NCBI GenBank assembly: GCA_028279555.1
Contig: JANQNO010000002.1
Coordinates: 1 to 64,000, forward strand
Direction of reading: 5' to 3'
Source: Sphingorhabdus sp.
GTDB lineage: Bacteria; Pseudomonadota; Alphaproteobacteria; Sphingomonadales; Sphingomonadaceae
DNA: 64,000 bases
The position numbers were made by a program, and so were the translations under genes. Positions 7,884-17,364 of this stretch are shown here, piece after piece; the first letter of the stretch is position 1; each line of letters starts with the position of its first letter. The notes under the pieces are model-generated. The model searched no databases. It worked only from the letters and a program-made list of their open reading frames with translations, and was not told the DNA's origin.

Positions 7884-9227
7884 ATGTGGAAGCATATTCG
7901 TAACTTATCCATCATCTTCGTCGTTCTGGCGCTCGGCGTTTTCTGGTATCTGTCGCGTCCCGATGTCGCGCAGATTCCCGAAGAGGATCTGGTCGGGCCG
8001 ATTCGCGAATTGCCCAGCCCGCGCAGGCAGATTATACCGACCATGGTCGTGGCCGAAGCCGACAGGTGGAGTGAGGATGAAAGGCCGGTGGCCGCAGAAG
8101 GCCTGAAGGTCGAGCGTTTTGCCGCCGACCTGGATCATCCGCGCAATATCTACGTGCTTCCCAACGGAGACGTATTGGTTGCCGAAACCAACAGCCCGCC
8201 CCGGCAGAATGAGGGGATCGAGGGTTTCGTGATGAATTATCTGATGGGCAAGGCGGGCGCTGATGTTCCATCGGCCAACCGGATTACCCTGCTGCGCGAT
8301 GCCGATGGCGATGGCCGCCCGGAACTCAGGAGCGAGCTTCTGTCGGGGCTCAACTCGCCCTTTGGCATGGTCCTGATCGGGGATACCCTTTACGTGGCCA
8401 ACACGGACGCGATCGTTGCTTTTCCCTACGCCGAGGGTGACACCAAGATCACAGCCAAGGGCAGGGAGATATATAAACTCAATGCGATGCCGCCCAACAA
8501 TCACTGGACCCGCAATCTGGAAGCAAGCGCCGATGGCACGAAGCTCTACGTTGCGGTCGGGTCGAACAGTAATATCGGCGAAAATGGTATGGAAACCGAA
8601 CGCGGCCGGGCAATGGTGCTCGAATATGATATCGAAGCCGGCGAAGCCAAGCCGCTTTCGGTTGGCCTGCGCAATCCCGTGGGGCTGGATTTCGACAGCC
8701 AGGGCCGGCTTTGGACGACGGTGAATGAGCGCGACATGCTGGGCAGCGATCTGGTGCCAGATTATCTGGCGCAGGTGGAATTTGGCGCAGACTTTGGCTG
8801 GCCGCAATATTATTGGGTGGGCTATGTCGACGACCGGGTAAGCCCTGCGCCCAAGAAGGACGACTGGCAGTATAATCGCCGACCCGACTTTGCGCTGGGC
8901 GCGCATGGTGCGCCGCTCGGGCTGATCTTTGCCGATGGCGCAAACAGTACGAGGGTCCGGCTGGGCGAAAAATTTGCCCGTGGCGCTTTTGTAGCGCGTC
9001 ATGGCTCCTGGAACCGCAAACCGCCGTCGGGCTATGATGTGGTTTTTGTCAATTTCGATGCGAGTGGCCGGCCGGTCGGCAAGCTCAATCCCGTGCTTAC
9101 CGGATTTCTCGACAAGGAAGGCAAGGCGCAGGGCCGGCCCACCATGCTGGCAACGGCAAAAGACGGCGCGCTGCTGGTCAGCGATGATGTCGGCAATGTC
9201 ATCTGGCGGGTTACAACCGCCAACTAG
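7884..9227 (+). CDS. PQQ-dependent sugar (sorbosone/glucose-type) dehydrogenase, membrane anchored
   Basis: The product is a 447-residue six-bladed beta-propeller of the glucose/sorbosone dehydrogenase family. An N-terminal hydrophobic helix (residues 8-24) holds the catalytic part in the periplasm. Family motifs include DLDHPRNIYVLPNGDVLVAETN, NRITLLRDADGDGRPE, FGMVLIGDTLYVANTDAIVAFPY, GRAMVLEYDIEAG, and FVARHGSWNRKPPSGYDVVFV near the C-terminus. PQQ as cofactor is inferred from the family; no pqq biosynthesis genes lie in this window. Its TAG stop overlaps the stop of the opposite-strand acyl-CoA dehydrogenase in a shared CTAG. Confidence 0.85.
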   Translation: MWKHIRNLSIIFVVLALGVFWYLSRPDVAQIPEEDLVGPIRELPSPRRQIIPTMVVAEADRWSEDERPVAAEGLKVERFAADLDHPRNIYVLPNGDVLVAETNSPPRQNEGIEGFVMNYLMGKAGADVPSANRITLLRDADGDGRPELRSELLSGLNSPFGMVLIGDTLYVANTDAIVAFPYAEGDTKITAKGREIYKLNAMPPNNHWTRNLEASADGTKLYVAVGSNSNIGENGMETERGRAMVLEYDIEAGEAKPLSVGLRNPVGLDFDSQGRLWTTVNERDMLGSDLVPDYLAQVEFGADFGWPQYYWVGYVDDRVSPAPKKDDWQYNRRPDFALGAHGAPLGLIFADGANSTRVRLGEKFARGAFVARHGSWNRKPPSGYDVVFVNFDASGRPVGKLNPVLTGFLDKEGKAQGRPTMLATAKDGALLVSDDVGNVIWRVTTAN

Positions 9228-10951
9228 GCAGATAAAGCTTCACTATCAAGCGCATAAAGCATGTCTGCGCCTGCCATCGCGCTACCCTTCAGGCTGAGCG
9301 CTTCGGGCAGCATGACATCCAGATAATAGCGGCAGCTGGCAATTTTTGATCGCGTGAAATCGCTTCCATCGCCGCCTGCCAGCGCTGCGTCCAGCTGCCG
9401 CGCCATAAGCCAGCCAGATACAGCGACGGCCAGCATAGTGGTGAAGGGGTAGCTGCCCGCCAGCCGGTCATCAATGGATGCGCCGAGCATATATTCGGTG
9501 ACCTCTGCGCATGCGCCTGTCAGCGCCTTGAGCGCGGCATGATCACCTGATTCCCGGGCGATACGCTGGATCAGTTCACGGATAGCGTCACCCCCGCGCA
9601 AGCCCAACTTGCGGCTGACCAGATCCGCCGCCTGAATTCCGTTGGTGCCTTCGTAGATCTGCGCGATCCTGGCATCGCGGTAAAATTGTGCTGCGCCGGT
9701 TTCCTCGACATAGCCCATCCCGCCATGCACCTGGATACCAAGCGAGGCAATTTCCTCGCCCATGTCGGTGCCATAGGTTTTCGCGAGCGGTGTCAGGATA
9801 TCGACCATCTCTTTCGCGCTGTCGATATCGAGCGCCGCGCGGTCGACATAACCGGAGGCCAGATAGAGGAGCGCGCGGATCGCCTGCGTCCCTGCCTTCA
9901 TCCGCATGAGCATGCGGCGGACGTCGGGATGTTCGACAATCGCCACGGGGTCGCGCGTCTCGCCGCCTGCGCGCGCCGATTGCACGCGTTCATGCGCAAA
10001 TTCGATCGCCTTCTGTGTTGCGGCTTCGGCGATCTGCACGCCCTGGAGACCAACATTGAGGCGGGCATTATTCATCATAGTGAACATGGCCCGCATTCCA
10101 CCAAACTCCGGGCCGATCAGCTCGCCGATACAGTCTCCATTCTCGCCATAGGCGAGCACGCAGGTCGGGGACGCATTGATACCCATTTTATGTTCGATGG
10201 ATACGGTTTCGATATCCTGTTCTTCGCCAGGTGTGCCGTCATCATTCAGCCGGTATTTGGGCACCAGAAACAGCGAGATGCCTTTCGTTCCCGGCGGTGC
10301 ATCAGGGGTCCGGGCCAGCACAAGATGGACAATGTTTTCCGCCATGTCATGATCGCCGAAGCTGATATAGATTTTCTGCCCCTTGATCTGGTAGCGCCCG
10401 TCGCCGAGCGGCGTGGCAGTGGCTTTGAGCGCGCCGACATCGCTGCCTGCTTGCGGCTCGGTCAAATTCATGGTGCCGGTCCATTCGCCGGTCGACAGTT
10501 TGGGCAGATAGGCTGCCTTTTGTGCGTCGCTGCCGTGATGCAGGATCGATTCGATCGCGCCGACCGACAGGATAGGGCAAAGCGCAAATGCCATATTGGC
10601 CGCCCCCAGTGAATCGAGAGCGACCGTCGCGAGCGTGAAAGGCAGGCCCTGACCCCCATATTCTGCCGGTGCATTGATCGATCCCCAGCCATTGGCGACA
10701 TAGGATTTATAAGCGTCGGCATAGCCCTCTGGCATTGTCACCCTGCCATCTTTCAACTGTGCACCGACGGTGTCACCAACCCGGTTGAGCGGTGCAAATT
10801 CGCTTTCGGCAAATTCGCCAATGCCGCCAACGATCGCTTCCACCATATCGGGCGTCGCATCGGCGAAGCGGCCATGGCTGGCAAGCTCGTCAATCCCGGC
10901 GACGGTCCTGAGCACAAATAGCTGTTCGGTAACGGGTGCGGTGAATGTCAT
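9224..10951 (-). CDS. Acyl-CoA dehydrogenase, large FadE-like form with C-terminal extension
   Basis: This flavoprotein introduces the alpha-beta double bond into acyl-CoA in beta-oxidation or a related pathway. It has 575 residues when started at the ATG at 10951 (MTFTAPVTEQLFVLRTV); the frame extends to 11017 but overlaps the divergent sua5 gene. Visible are MNLTEPQAGSDVGALK (FAD/substrate region), GFVLVPKYR-like sheet motifs, IQVHGGMGYVEETGAAQFYRDARI, and the catalytic-glutamate segment IYEGTNGIQA. The extra C-terminal domain places it in the roughly 580-600-residue subfamily common in alphaproteobacteria. Chain-length specificity cannot be read. Confidence 0.92.
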   Translation of the reverse strand: MTFTAPVTEQLFVLRTVAGIDELASHGRFADATPDMVEAIVGGIGEFAESEFAPLNRVGDTVGAQLKDGRVTMPEGYADAYKSYVANGWGSINAPAEYGGQGLPFTLATVALDSLGAANMAFALCPILSVGAIESILHHGSDAQKAAYLPKLSTGEWTGTMNLTEPQAGSDVGALKATATPLGDGRYQIKGQKIYISFGDHDMAENIVHLVLARTPDAPPGTKGISLFLVPKYRLNDDGTPGEEQDIETVSIEHKMGINASPTCVLAYGENGDCIGELIGPEFGGMRAMFTMMNNARLNVGLQGVQIAEAATQKAIEFAHERVQSARAGGETRDPVAIVEHPDVRRMLMRMKAGTQAIRALLYLASGYVDRAALDIDSAKEMVDILTPLAKTYGTDMGEEIASLGIQVHGGMGYVEETGAAQFYRDARIAQIYEGTNGIQAADLVSRKLGLRGGDAIRELIQRIARESGDHAALKALTGACAEVTEYMLGASIDDRLAGSYPFTTMLAVAVSGWLMARQLDAALAGGDGSDFTRSKIASCRYYLDVMLPEALSLKGSAMAGADMLYALDSEALSA

Positions 10952-11006
10952 GCTGCTGTCAGAAAACCCTGTTTTGAAATGTCGGGGCGGCCTATAGCCT
11001 GCCTCC

Positions 11007-11954
11007 ATGTCTGGCACAAATCCCCAGCGTCAAGGCGCGCCTGCGGCGAAGGAAATCGCGCGCGCTGCAGCGATTCTGAAAGAAGGCGGGTTGGTCGCGG
11101 TGCCGACGGAAACGGTATATGGATTGTCGGCGGACGCCAGCAATGGAGACGCTGTAGCTGAGATCTATCGCGTCAAGGGGCGGCCCGATTTCAATCCGCT
11201 CATCGTGCATGTGCCGGATATTGCCGAGGCGGAGATGCTCGCTACCTTCGATGGCCGCGCCCGGCTATTGGCGCAGACATTCTGGCCGGGGCCGCTCACG
11301 CTGGTCCTGCCCTTGATCCATGATGCGCCGATTGCCAAGGCCGTCTCCGCCGGGCTTTCGACGATAGCCGTAAGGTCGCCGGCGCATCCGGTGATGCAAG
11401 CGCTGCTTGCCGAAAGCGGGCTTTTTCTGGCGGCACCATCGGCCAACCGAAGCGGGAAGATCAGTGCGACGCGGGCCGAGCATGTGCGCAAGAGCTTTGG
11501 TGAAGATGCACCGATGATAGTGGATGGCGGCCCATGTGCGGCGGGGGTGGAATCCACGATCGTGGCTGCCAGATCGCATGGCTGGCAGCTGCTTCGCGAG
11601 GGACCGGTGACTGCGCCTGAAATCGAGCATCTGCTGGGTGAGCCGCCGATGCAAGTTGCTGATGATCGCATCGAGGCACCGGGCCAGCTCGCCCGCCATT
11701 ATGCGCCGGTTAAGCCGCTGAGGCTCAATGCGGATGCAGCAATGGCGAATGAGTGGTATATCGGGTTTGGCAGTATGACCGGTGACGACAATCTTTCGGT
11801 AAAAGGCGATCTCGCCGAGGCAGCATCGCGGCTTTTCGATTGCTTGCACCGCGGAGATGCGAGCGATGCGCCCGCGATTGCGGTTGCCCCAGTCCCGGGT
11901 GAAGGCATTGGAGCGGCTATAAATGACCGGCTGAAAAGGGCTGCGGCAAGATGA
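11007..11954 (+). CDS. sua5: L-threonylcarbamoyladenylate synthase (Sua5 type)
   Basis: The enzyme makes threonylcarbamoyl-AMP from threonine, bicarbonate and ATP for the t6A37 modification of ANN-decoding tRNAs. The N-terminal YrdC/TsaC domain has VAVPTETVYGLSADA, KGRPDFNPLIVHV, APSANRSGKISATRAEHV and GGPCAAGVESTIV. After a linker (APGQLARHYAPVKPL) a shorter Sua5 C-terminal domain follows; at 315 residues it is the long Sua5 form, not the short TsaC. Its stop overlaps the ATG of the next frame by four bases. It is divergent from the acyl-CoA dehydrogenase. Confidence 0.95.
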   Translation: MSGTNPQRQGAPAAKEIARAAAILKEGGLVAVPTETVYGLSADASNGDAVAEIYRVKGRPDFNPLIVHVPDIAEAEMLATFDGRARLLAQTFWPGPLTLVLPLIHDAPIAKAVSAGLSTIAVRSPAHPVMQALLAESGLFLAAPSANRSGKISATRAEHVRKSFGEDAPMIVDGGPCAAGVESTIVAARSHGWQLLREGPVTAPEIEHLLGEPPMQVADDRIEAPGQLARHYAPVKPLRLNADAAMANEWYIGFGSMTGDDNLSVKGDLAEAASRLFDCLHRGDASDAPAIAVAPVPGEGIGAAINDRLKRAAAR

Positions 11955-13069
11955 GGGATTCTCTGATCCCAACTAACCCCTCCCCTTCAGGGGAGGGGCA
12001 AGGGGTGGGGGTTATCCGCAGTAGCGCTTTACTTCAGTCCCCCACCCCAACCCCTCCCCTGAAGGGGAGGGGCTTGATTTTGCTGATCGCATGCCTGTCG
12101 CTCCTTTTCTCCGCCCCACTCTACGCCGCGCCCAAGCAATCCGACATCGAAGCCTACCGCGCGCTGGTCGCGCTCGACAAACGGATCGCGACGACGGGCT
12201 ACCGGCTGGCGAAGGCCAATGCGCCCTTCTGCAAAAAGAAACAGCGCAATCCCGGCTGGGTGCTGCATAGCTACCGGCAATATCCGGACCGGGATACAGC
12301 GCGAACTGCATTTTCCTTTCGCACTGCGGTATCAATCGCAGCACTCGTGGATGGGGGACCCGCTGACAAGGCGGGGTTGAGGCCGGGTGATGGAGTGTAT
12401 CATCTGGGGAACGCAATTTCGCTAGGCACCGACAGAAAAAAACATAGGCCCAGCAATGAAACAACCAACTGGGTGCAGGCAGATATTGCACGCCTTTTGG
12501 CGCAATCGGGGCCTGTCAATCTGGGGTTTCAGACCGTTGATGGCCCACGTGATTTTGCGCTCGACCCACCTTATGTCTGCGCCTCCGATTTTGTTATTTC
12601 GACCGGCAGCAAGGCCGATGCAGGGGCTGATGGACAGCGCGTGAGAATAAGCGCAAAGCTGGCCGAATTCACGCCCGACGAGGATGAATTTGCCGCCATC
12701 GTGGCGCATGAGCTGGCGCATAATATTCTGGAACATCGTGCATTCCTGAACGCCCATAACGTCAAACGCGGTCTCGGCCGGATGTTCGGAAAGTCAAAGC
12801 GCCTTATCCGGCAGACCGAGGTCGAGGCGGACCGGCTTTCGATCTGGCTGATGGCAAATGCCGGCTATGACCCGGAGGCGGCACTGCGCTTTATCGAGCG
12901 CTATGGCCGCAAATTTGGTTATGGGTTTTTCTCCGATGGAACGCATTACAGGTGGCGCAAGCGGCGTGAAATTATGGCAGAGGAAATCGCTATCTTGCGC
13001 CGCACGGCCAGAGGCGAGGCCGGATTTGCCCCGCCTTTGCTCAAGTCTGTTACCCTTGGTGGAAAATAA
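11951..13069 (+). CDS. M48-family metallopeptidase with internal PDZ segment, N-terminus read through a palindromic repeat
   Basis: The zinc protease signature is AIVAHELAHNILEH, and the third-ligand region is QTEVEADRLSIWLMANAGYD. A PDZ-like stretch (GGPADKAGLRPGDGVYHLGN) precedes the catalytic domain. The frame opens at 11951, overlapping the sua5 stop (ATGA), but residues 9-41 are encoded by a GC-rich inverted repeat and are low-complexity (Pro/Gly/Ser). A normal signal peptide (LILLIACLSLLFSAPLYA) begins only after it. A TTG at 12074 directly after GGGGAGGGGC could be the real start (331 residues). The protein is probably periplasmic. Which start is used is undecided. Confidence 0.85.
   Translation: MRDSLIPTNPSPSGEGQGVGVIRSSALLQSPTPTPPLKGRGLILLIACLSLLFSAPLYAAPKQSDIEAYRALVALDKRIATTGYRLAKANAPFCKKKQRNPGWVLHSYRQYPDRDTARTAFSFRTAVSIAALVDGGPADKAGLRPGDGVYHLGNAISLGTDRKKHRPSNETTNWVQADIARLLAQSGPVNLGFQTVDGPRDFALDPPYVCASDFVISTGSKADAGADGQRVRISAKLAEFTPDEDEFAAIVAHELAHNILEHRAFLNAHNVKRGLGRMFGKSKRLIRQTEVEADRLSIWLMANAGYDPEAALRFIERYGRKFGYGFFSDGTHYRWRKRREIMAEEIAILRRTARGEAGFAPPLLKSVTLGGK
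11977..12073. repeat. Palindromic REP-like element inside the M48 protease frame
   Basis: Two near-identical 35-bp arms in inverted orientation (11977-12011 and 12039-12073), each itself a CCCCTCCCC/GGGGAGGGG hairpin plus a GGGGTGGGGG tail, flank a 27-bp spacer. Such elements are dispersed in many sphingomonad genomes. This copy is length-compatible with an open frame and so is translated if the 11951 start is used. Confidence 0.88.
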
Positions 13070-13147
13070 GTCCTTTATTGCAACTTAAATTTATTCTATT
13101 GGAAATGCTGCTTTTCCGGCTATTGACTCCCCATAGGAGCAGGTTTT

Positions 13148-14233
13148 TTGCAAGTCACAGGTCTCAAGAGCCAGTATCGTAGCCTGAGTGCGATGTTGTT
13201 GGCAGCTTCGCTCGCCTTGCTGCCCGCCTGCTCGCAGGAGGAAGAGGGCAAGCCAAAAGCCGAAGCCACGCAAGAAGAGACTTTTCCCGTTGCCGTGATT
13301 ACGGTCCAGGAAAGCAGCCTGCAGCGCGAAATCAATGCCGTGGGCACCATCCGTTACCGCCGCGAAACACCGCTGGGCTTTACCACCTCCGGGCGGGTGT
13401 CATCGGTGCGCTTCAACGAGGGTGACTATGTGAAGCGCGGTGCGACGCTGGCGGCTCTAGATCGGCAGAATGTCGGTGCCGATCTTTCTGTGGCACAGGC
13501 CGAAGTAGAACGGGCGCAATCGGAATTTGACCGTATTGCAACGCTCTACCAGCAGGGATGGATTACCAAGGGACAGTATGAATCGACAGAGGCCAGCCTG
13601 AAGGCCGCGCGCGCGCGGTTGACGCAGGCACGCTACGCCACCGGCACCTCGCACATCCATGCGCCATCAAGCGGTGTTATCCTGTTGCGCAATGTCGAGC
13701 CAGGCCAGGTCGTATCGGCAGGAACACCTGCTCTGATCCTCGGCGAAGATAGCGGCGGTTTCGTGTTTCGCGTGCCGGTGATTGACCGCGATGCCTCCAA
13801 GCTTCGTGTCGGAATGCCCGGGCTGATTTCGATAGAGTCGCTGGGCGGCGACCCGATAGAGGCAACGATCAGCGAGATAGATGGCCGCGCCAATGAGGCA
13901 ACCGGCGCTTTTACCGTCATCTTCCGTCTGGCGGCGCGGCCGCGCATGCGATCGGGCCAGATCGGAACGGCAACGATAACGCTTCCGGCGGCCGAGGATG
14001 GCTCCTTGCAAATTCCCGCGAGCGCGTTGTTCGGCGTGCGCACCGGGGAGGGTCTTGTCTATATTGTCGGCAAGGACAATCGCGTCGAAACACGCAATGT
14101 CCGGGTCGAGCATGTGGCAGACGAATTTGTCATCATATCGGGCGGCCTGGCACCGGGCGATGTTATCGTCACGCGCGGCGGAGAGAAACTGCGCACCGGC
14201 GTAAAAGTCAAACCTGTCGCGGCGACCGGATAG
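13148..14233 (+). CDS. RND efflux periplasmic adaptor (membrane fusion lipoprotein)
   Basis: This is the adaptor of a tripartite RND pump, linking the inner-membrane transporter encoded next to an outer-membrane channel. TTG at 13148 is chosen because AGGAG sits 9 nt upstream and it supplies the basic N-region of the signal; ATG at 13193 is the alternative. A lipobox LLPAC puts the lipidated Cys at residue 28. Then come the barrel-sandwich hybrid (RVSSVRFNEGDYVKRGATLAALD), a helical hairpin of about 60 residues, and beta-barrel domains. Only 7 nt separate it from the permease gene. The substrate is unknown. The TolC-like partner is not in the window. Confidence 0.92.
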   Translation: MQVTGLKSQYRSLSAMLLAASLALLPACSQEEEGKPKAEATQEETFPVAVITVQESSLQREINAVGTIRYRRETPLGFTTSGRVSSVRFNEGDYVKRGATLAALDRQNVGADLSVAQAEVERAQSEFDRIATLYQQGWITKGQYESTEASLKAARARLTQARYATGTSHIHAPSSGVILLRNVEPGQVVSAGTPALILGEDSGGFVFRVPVIDRDASKLRVGMPGLISIESLGGDPIEATISEIDGRANEATGAFTVIFRLAARPRMRSGQIGTATITLPAAEDGSLQIPASALFGVRTGEGLVYIVGKDNRVETRNVRVEHVADEFVIISGGLAPGDVIVTRGGEKLRTGVKVKPVAATG

Positions 14234-14240
14234 AGCAGGA

Positions 14241-17200
14241 ATGCATGTTGCCGAAATAGCGATCAAGCGCTGGCAGCTGACGCTGGTTTTGTTCACCTTG
14301 CTGGCGGCACTTGGCTATTCGGCATTTGTGCAGACACCCCGGGCGGTCGATCCCCATTTCAATATCCCGGTCGTCACTGTGGTCGCCGCCCAGCCGGGGG
14401 CCGATGCTGCCGAAATAGAACAGACCATCGCCAAGCCCATAGAAGAAACAATTCAGAGCCTGGAGGATGTAAAGGAAATCCGGTCAAACAGCTCGGACGG
14501 CAATGCCGTGATCACCACGGAATTCGACTGGTCTGGCGATCCTGAAGAGTATTTCAACGATACAGTGCGCGAAATCAACGCCATTCGCGATCAGCTGCCC
14601 GAAGGTCTGGCCGCGCTCGAGTTTGTCAAGGCGCGGACGACCAATCCTGCGATTATTCAGGTCGCTTTGATCAGCGAAACCGCCAGCTGGTACCGGATGG
14701 AAAAATATGCGCGTGACATAAAGGACGCTTTTGCCCGGCTTCGCAACGCGCGCGAGACCGAAATATACGGGCTCCCGCAGCCGGAAGTCACGGTCGCGAT
14801 TGATTCCGGCAGGCTGGCCGAACTCCAGCTGCCGGTTACCGCTGTCGCCGATGCGGTGCGTCAGGGCGGCGCGGATATTCCGAGCGGCTCGGTGACCAGT
14901 GGGAACCGCCGTTTTAACATAGAAATGGGCGGTGCATTTCGCGATTTGGAAACCGTTCGCAACCTTCCCTTGCGCAGTACGGATGGCTCGATTTTGCGCG
15001 TCGGCGATGTCGCAAAAGTAGAATGGGGATCGGAAGAGCATCGGGCGAAAACCTTCCACAACGGCCGCCGCGCCGTCTTCATTACGGCCAACCAAAAAGA
15101 TGGCGCAGATGCAACCCAGCTGCGGGGTCAGCTGGTCGATATACTGGAACGCGAAAAGAAATATCTGCCTGCCGATATCGATGCGGTGGTGCAGTTTGAT
15201 CAGAGCAAGGATATCATCTTCCGCTTGCGTGAGCTGGCGCGCGATTTCTCCATCGCCCTGTTTCTGGTGATATTTACGCTGCTCCCGCTGGGCCTTCGCG
15301 CCTCCCTGATTGTCATGATATCGATTCCGCTGTCGCTTGCATCGGGCCTGCTCGCCAACAGCTTCATGGGCTGGAATCTCAGTCAGCTTGTTGTCGCGGG
15401 CTTTATTCTTTCGCTCGGTCTGCTTGTCGACGATTCGATCGTGGTGGTGGAAAATATCTCGCGGCATCTGAGGATGGGGAAAAGGCGCGACCAAGCAGCC
15501 ATCGATGCAACCAAGGAGATCACCAAGGCGGTGCTCGGTTCAACCGGCGTGCTGGTGTTTGCCTTCTTCCCGCTGCTATTCCTGCCCGAGGGTGCCGGTC
15601 AGTTTACCCAGAGCTTCATTGGTACAATTATCTTCACAGTGCTGGCTTCGATGTTCGTCTCGCTTACAATCGTGCCTTTTCTGGCTAGCCGGATATTGCA
15701 GCGAGACGCCGATCCGGAAGGCAATGCCGTGCTCAAATGGCTCAGCCGGAATATCGAGAAATTCTATCGCCCGGCCCTGCACCGCGCGCTCAACGCACCG
15801 CGCCGCACGGTTTGGAGCGCGCTGATTATCACCAGCGCAGCCTTTCTTTTGATCCCGACATTGGGTTTCAGCCTCTTCCCCGATGCCGACACCAGCTATT
15901 TCCGCGTAACGGTCCAGGCCGAGCAGGGCGCGAGCGTCAGCCAGACCGAGGAGATCGTGAAGGAGGTATCGGCCATCCTGGCCACCGAAACTGATATCAA
16001 AGTGCGCGCGGAAAGTGTTGGCAGGCGCAATCCCCAGATATTCTACAATGTCTTCACCTTTGGCGAACGGATCAATGAGGGCGAGGTTCTGGCGGTTATG
16101 GAGCGCTGGCATGGCGAACGAAGTAGCGCAATGGTGGCACGATTGCGCAAGAAGCTTGACCAGATCGCGGGCGCGCGTGTGACACTCGTCATTTTCCAGA
16201 ATGGTGCGCCGATCAATGCGCCAGTGGAATTTCGCATCATCGGCCCCGATCTCGGCATGCTCAAGGAGCTGGCTGGAAAATTTGAAGATACGCTGCACAA
16301 GACCCCCGGGACACGCGATATTATCAATCCTGTAAGCACAGACAGGGTGGACCTTGATCTGCGGATCGATGATGCCCGCGCCGCACTGCTCGACATTCCG
16401 GCCGGTGTCCCGCGCCGGGCGACGCGCCTCGCACTGAGCGGAGAGGCGGCAGGGACATTCAGGGACAATGAGGGGGATAGCTATCCGGTTACCGTCAGAT
16501 TGCCGCTGGAAGGCTCGCAGCCGGTTTCTGCCATTGAAAATATCTATGTGCCGTCGCGCAGCGGGAGGCCGATTGCCCTAGCGGAAATATCCGATCCAAA
16601 GCTCATTTCGCAGCCACCAACCATTCGCCGGTTCAATCTGGAGCGCGTGGTGAGCGTGACCACGCAGGTCCAGCCGGGTTTCCTTGCATCGAAGGTCAAT
16701 CAGGACGCCTTTAACCGTCTCAGCGAAATCGATCTTCCAGATGGCTACCGCTTTGAGGAAGGCGGCGAAGCGCAGGCGATCACGCAGACTTTTGGCGGTT
16801 TTGGACCGATTATCCTGTTTGCGCTCTTCTCCATTTTTGCCATTCTGGTGGCGGAATTTGGCCGTTTCCGCGAAGCGCTTGTCGTTGCAGGGGTCATTCC
16901 ATTGGGGACATTTGGCGGATTGCTGGCGCTACTCGCCACCGGCAACAGCCTGTCCTTCCTGGCGGTCATCGGATTTGTCGCCTTGGTCGGGATCGAGATC
17001 AAAAACTCCATACTGCTGGTCGATTTTACCACCCAGCTGCGCGAGCAGGGGATGGAACTGCGCGAAGCGATCGAAAAGGCAGGCGAAGTTCGCTTCATGC
17101 CAGTGCTGCTCACCTCGGTAACGGCGATCGGCGGGCTGATGCCGCTCGCATTGTTTGGCGGCAGCCTCTATTCGCCGCTTGCCATTGTTCTCATCGGCGG

Positions 17201-17318
17201 CCTGATATCCTCAACCATCCTGTCCCGCATTGTCACGCCGACGATGTATCTGCTGGTCGTGCGCGGCGTCGAAACCAATGGCAAAGCCAAGCCGGAATCT
17301 GCACCGGCAAGCGCTTGA
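14241..17318 (+). CDS. RND-family efflux transporter permease (AcrB-like)
   Basis: The 1025-residue inner-membrane proton antiporter has two halves, each with one plus five transmembrane helices, and two large periplasmic loops. Proton-relay residues are present: the Asp-Asp pair in GLLVDDSIVVVENIS (TM4) and Lys in VALVGIEIKNSILLVDF (TM10). The first periplasmic porter region starts FVQTPRAVDPHFNIPVV. It is preceded by its adaptor, so the pair forms an operon, and msrA follows 46 nt later. It resembles the divergent efflux RND group without a defined drug spectrum. Confidence 0.94.
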   Translation: MHVAEIAIKRWQLTLVLFTLLAALGYSAFVQTPRAVDPHFNIPVVTVVAAQPGADAAEIEQTIAKPIEETIQSLEDVKEIRSNSSDGNAVITTEFDWSGDPEEYFNDTVREINAIRDQLPEGLAALEFVKARTTNPAIIQVALISETASWYRMEKYARDIKDAFARLRNARETEIYGLPQPEVTVAIDSGRLAELQLPVTAVADAVRQGGADIPSGSVTSGNRRFNIEMGGAFRDLETVRNLPLRSTDGSILRVGDVAKVEWGSEEHRAKTFHNGRRAVFITANQKDGADATQLRGQLVDILEREKKYLPADIDAVVQFDQSKDIIFRLRELARDFSIALFLVIFTLLPLGLRASLIVMISIPLSLASGLLANSFMGWNLSQLVVAGFILSLGLLVDDSIVVVENISRHLRMGKRRDQAAIDATKEITKAVLGSTGVLVFAFFPLLFLPEGAGQFTQSFIGTIIFTVLASMFVSLTIVPFLASRILQRDADPEGNAVLKWLSRNIEKFYRPALHRALNAPRRTVWSALIITSAAFLLIPTLGFSLFPDADTSYFRVTVQAEQGASVSQTEEIVKEVSAILATETDIKVRAESVGRRNPQIFYNVFTFGERINEGEVLAVMERWHGERSSAMVARLRKKLDQIAGARVTLVIFQNGAPINAPVEFRIIGPDLGMLKELAGKFEDTLHKTPGTRDIINPVSTDRVDLDLRIDDARAALLDIPAGVPRRATRLALSGEAAGTFRDNEGDSYPVTVRLPLEGSQPVSAIENIYVPSRSGRPIALAEISDPKLISQPPTIRRFNLERVVSVTTQVQPGFLASKVNQDAFNRLSEIDLPDGYRFEEGGEAQAITQTFGGFGPIILFALFSIFAILVAEFGRFREALVVAGVIPLGTFGGLLALLATGNSLSFLAVIGFVALVGIEIKNSILLVDFTTQLREQGMELREAIEKAGEVRFMPVLLTSVTAIGGLMPLALFGGSLYSPLAIVLIGGLISSTILSRIVTPTMYLLVVRGVETNGKAKPESAPASA

Positions 17319-17364
17319 AGCAAGCGTCGGCAAGGATTATCTTGATGCCGAAAGGAAATTCCCC

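Noticed and set aside
11977-12073. CRISPR-like repeat
   Set aside because: Only one inverted pair, no regular direct repeats or spacers.
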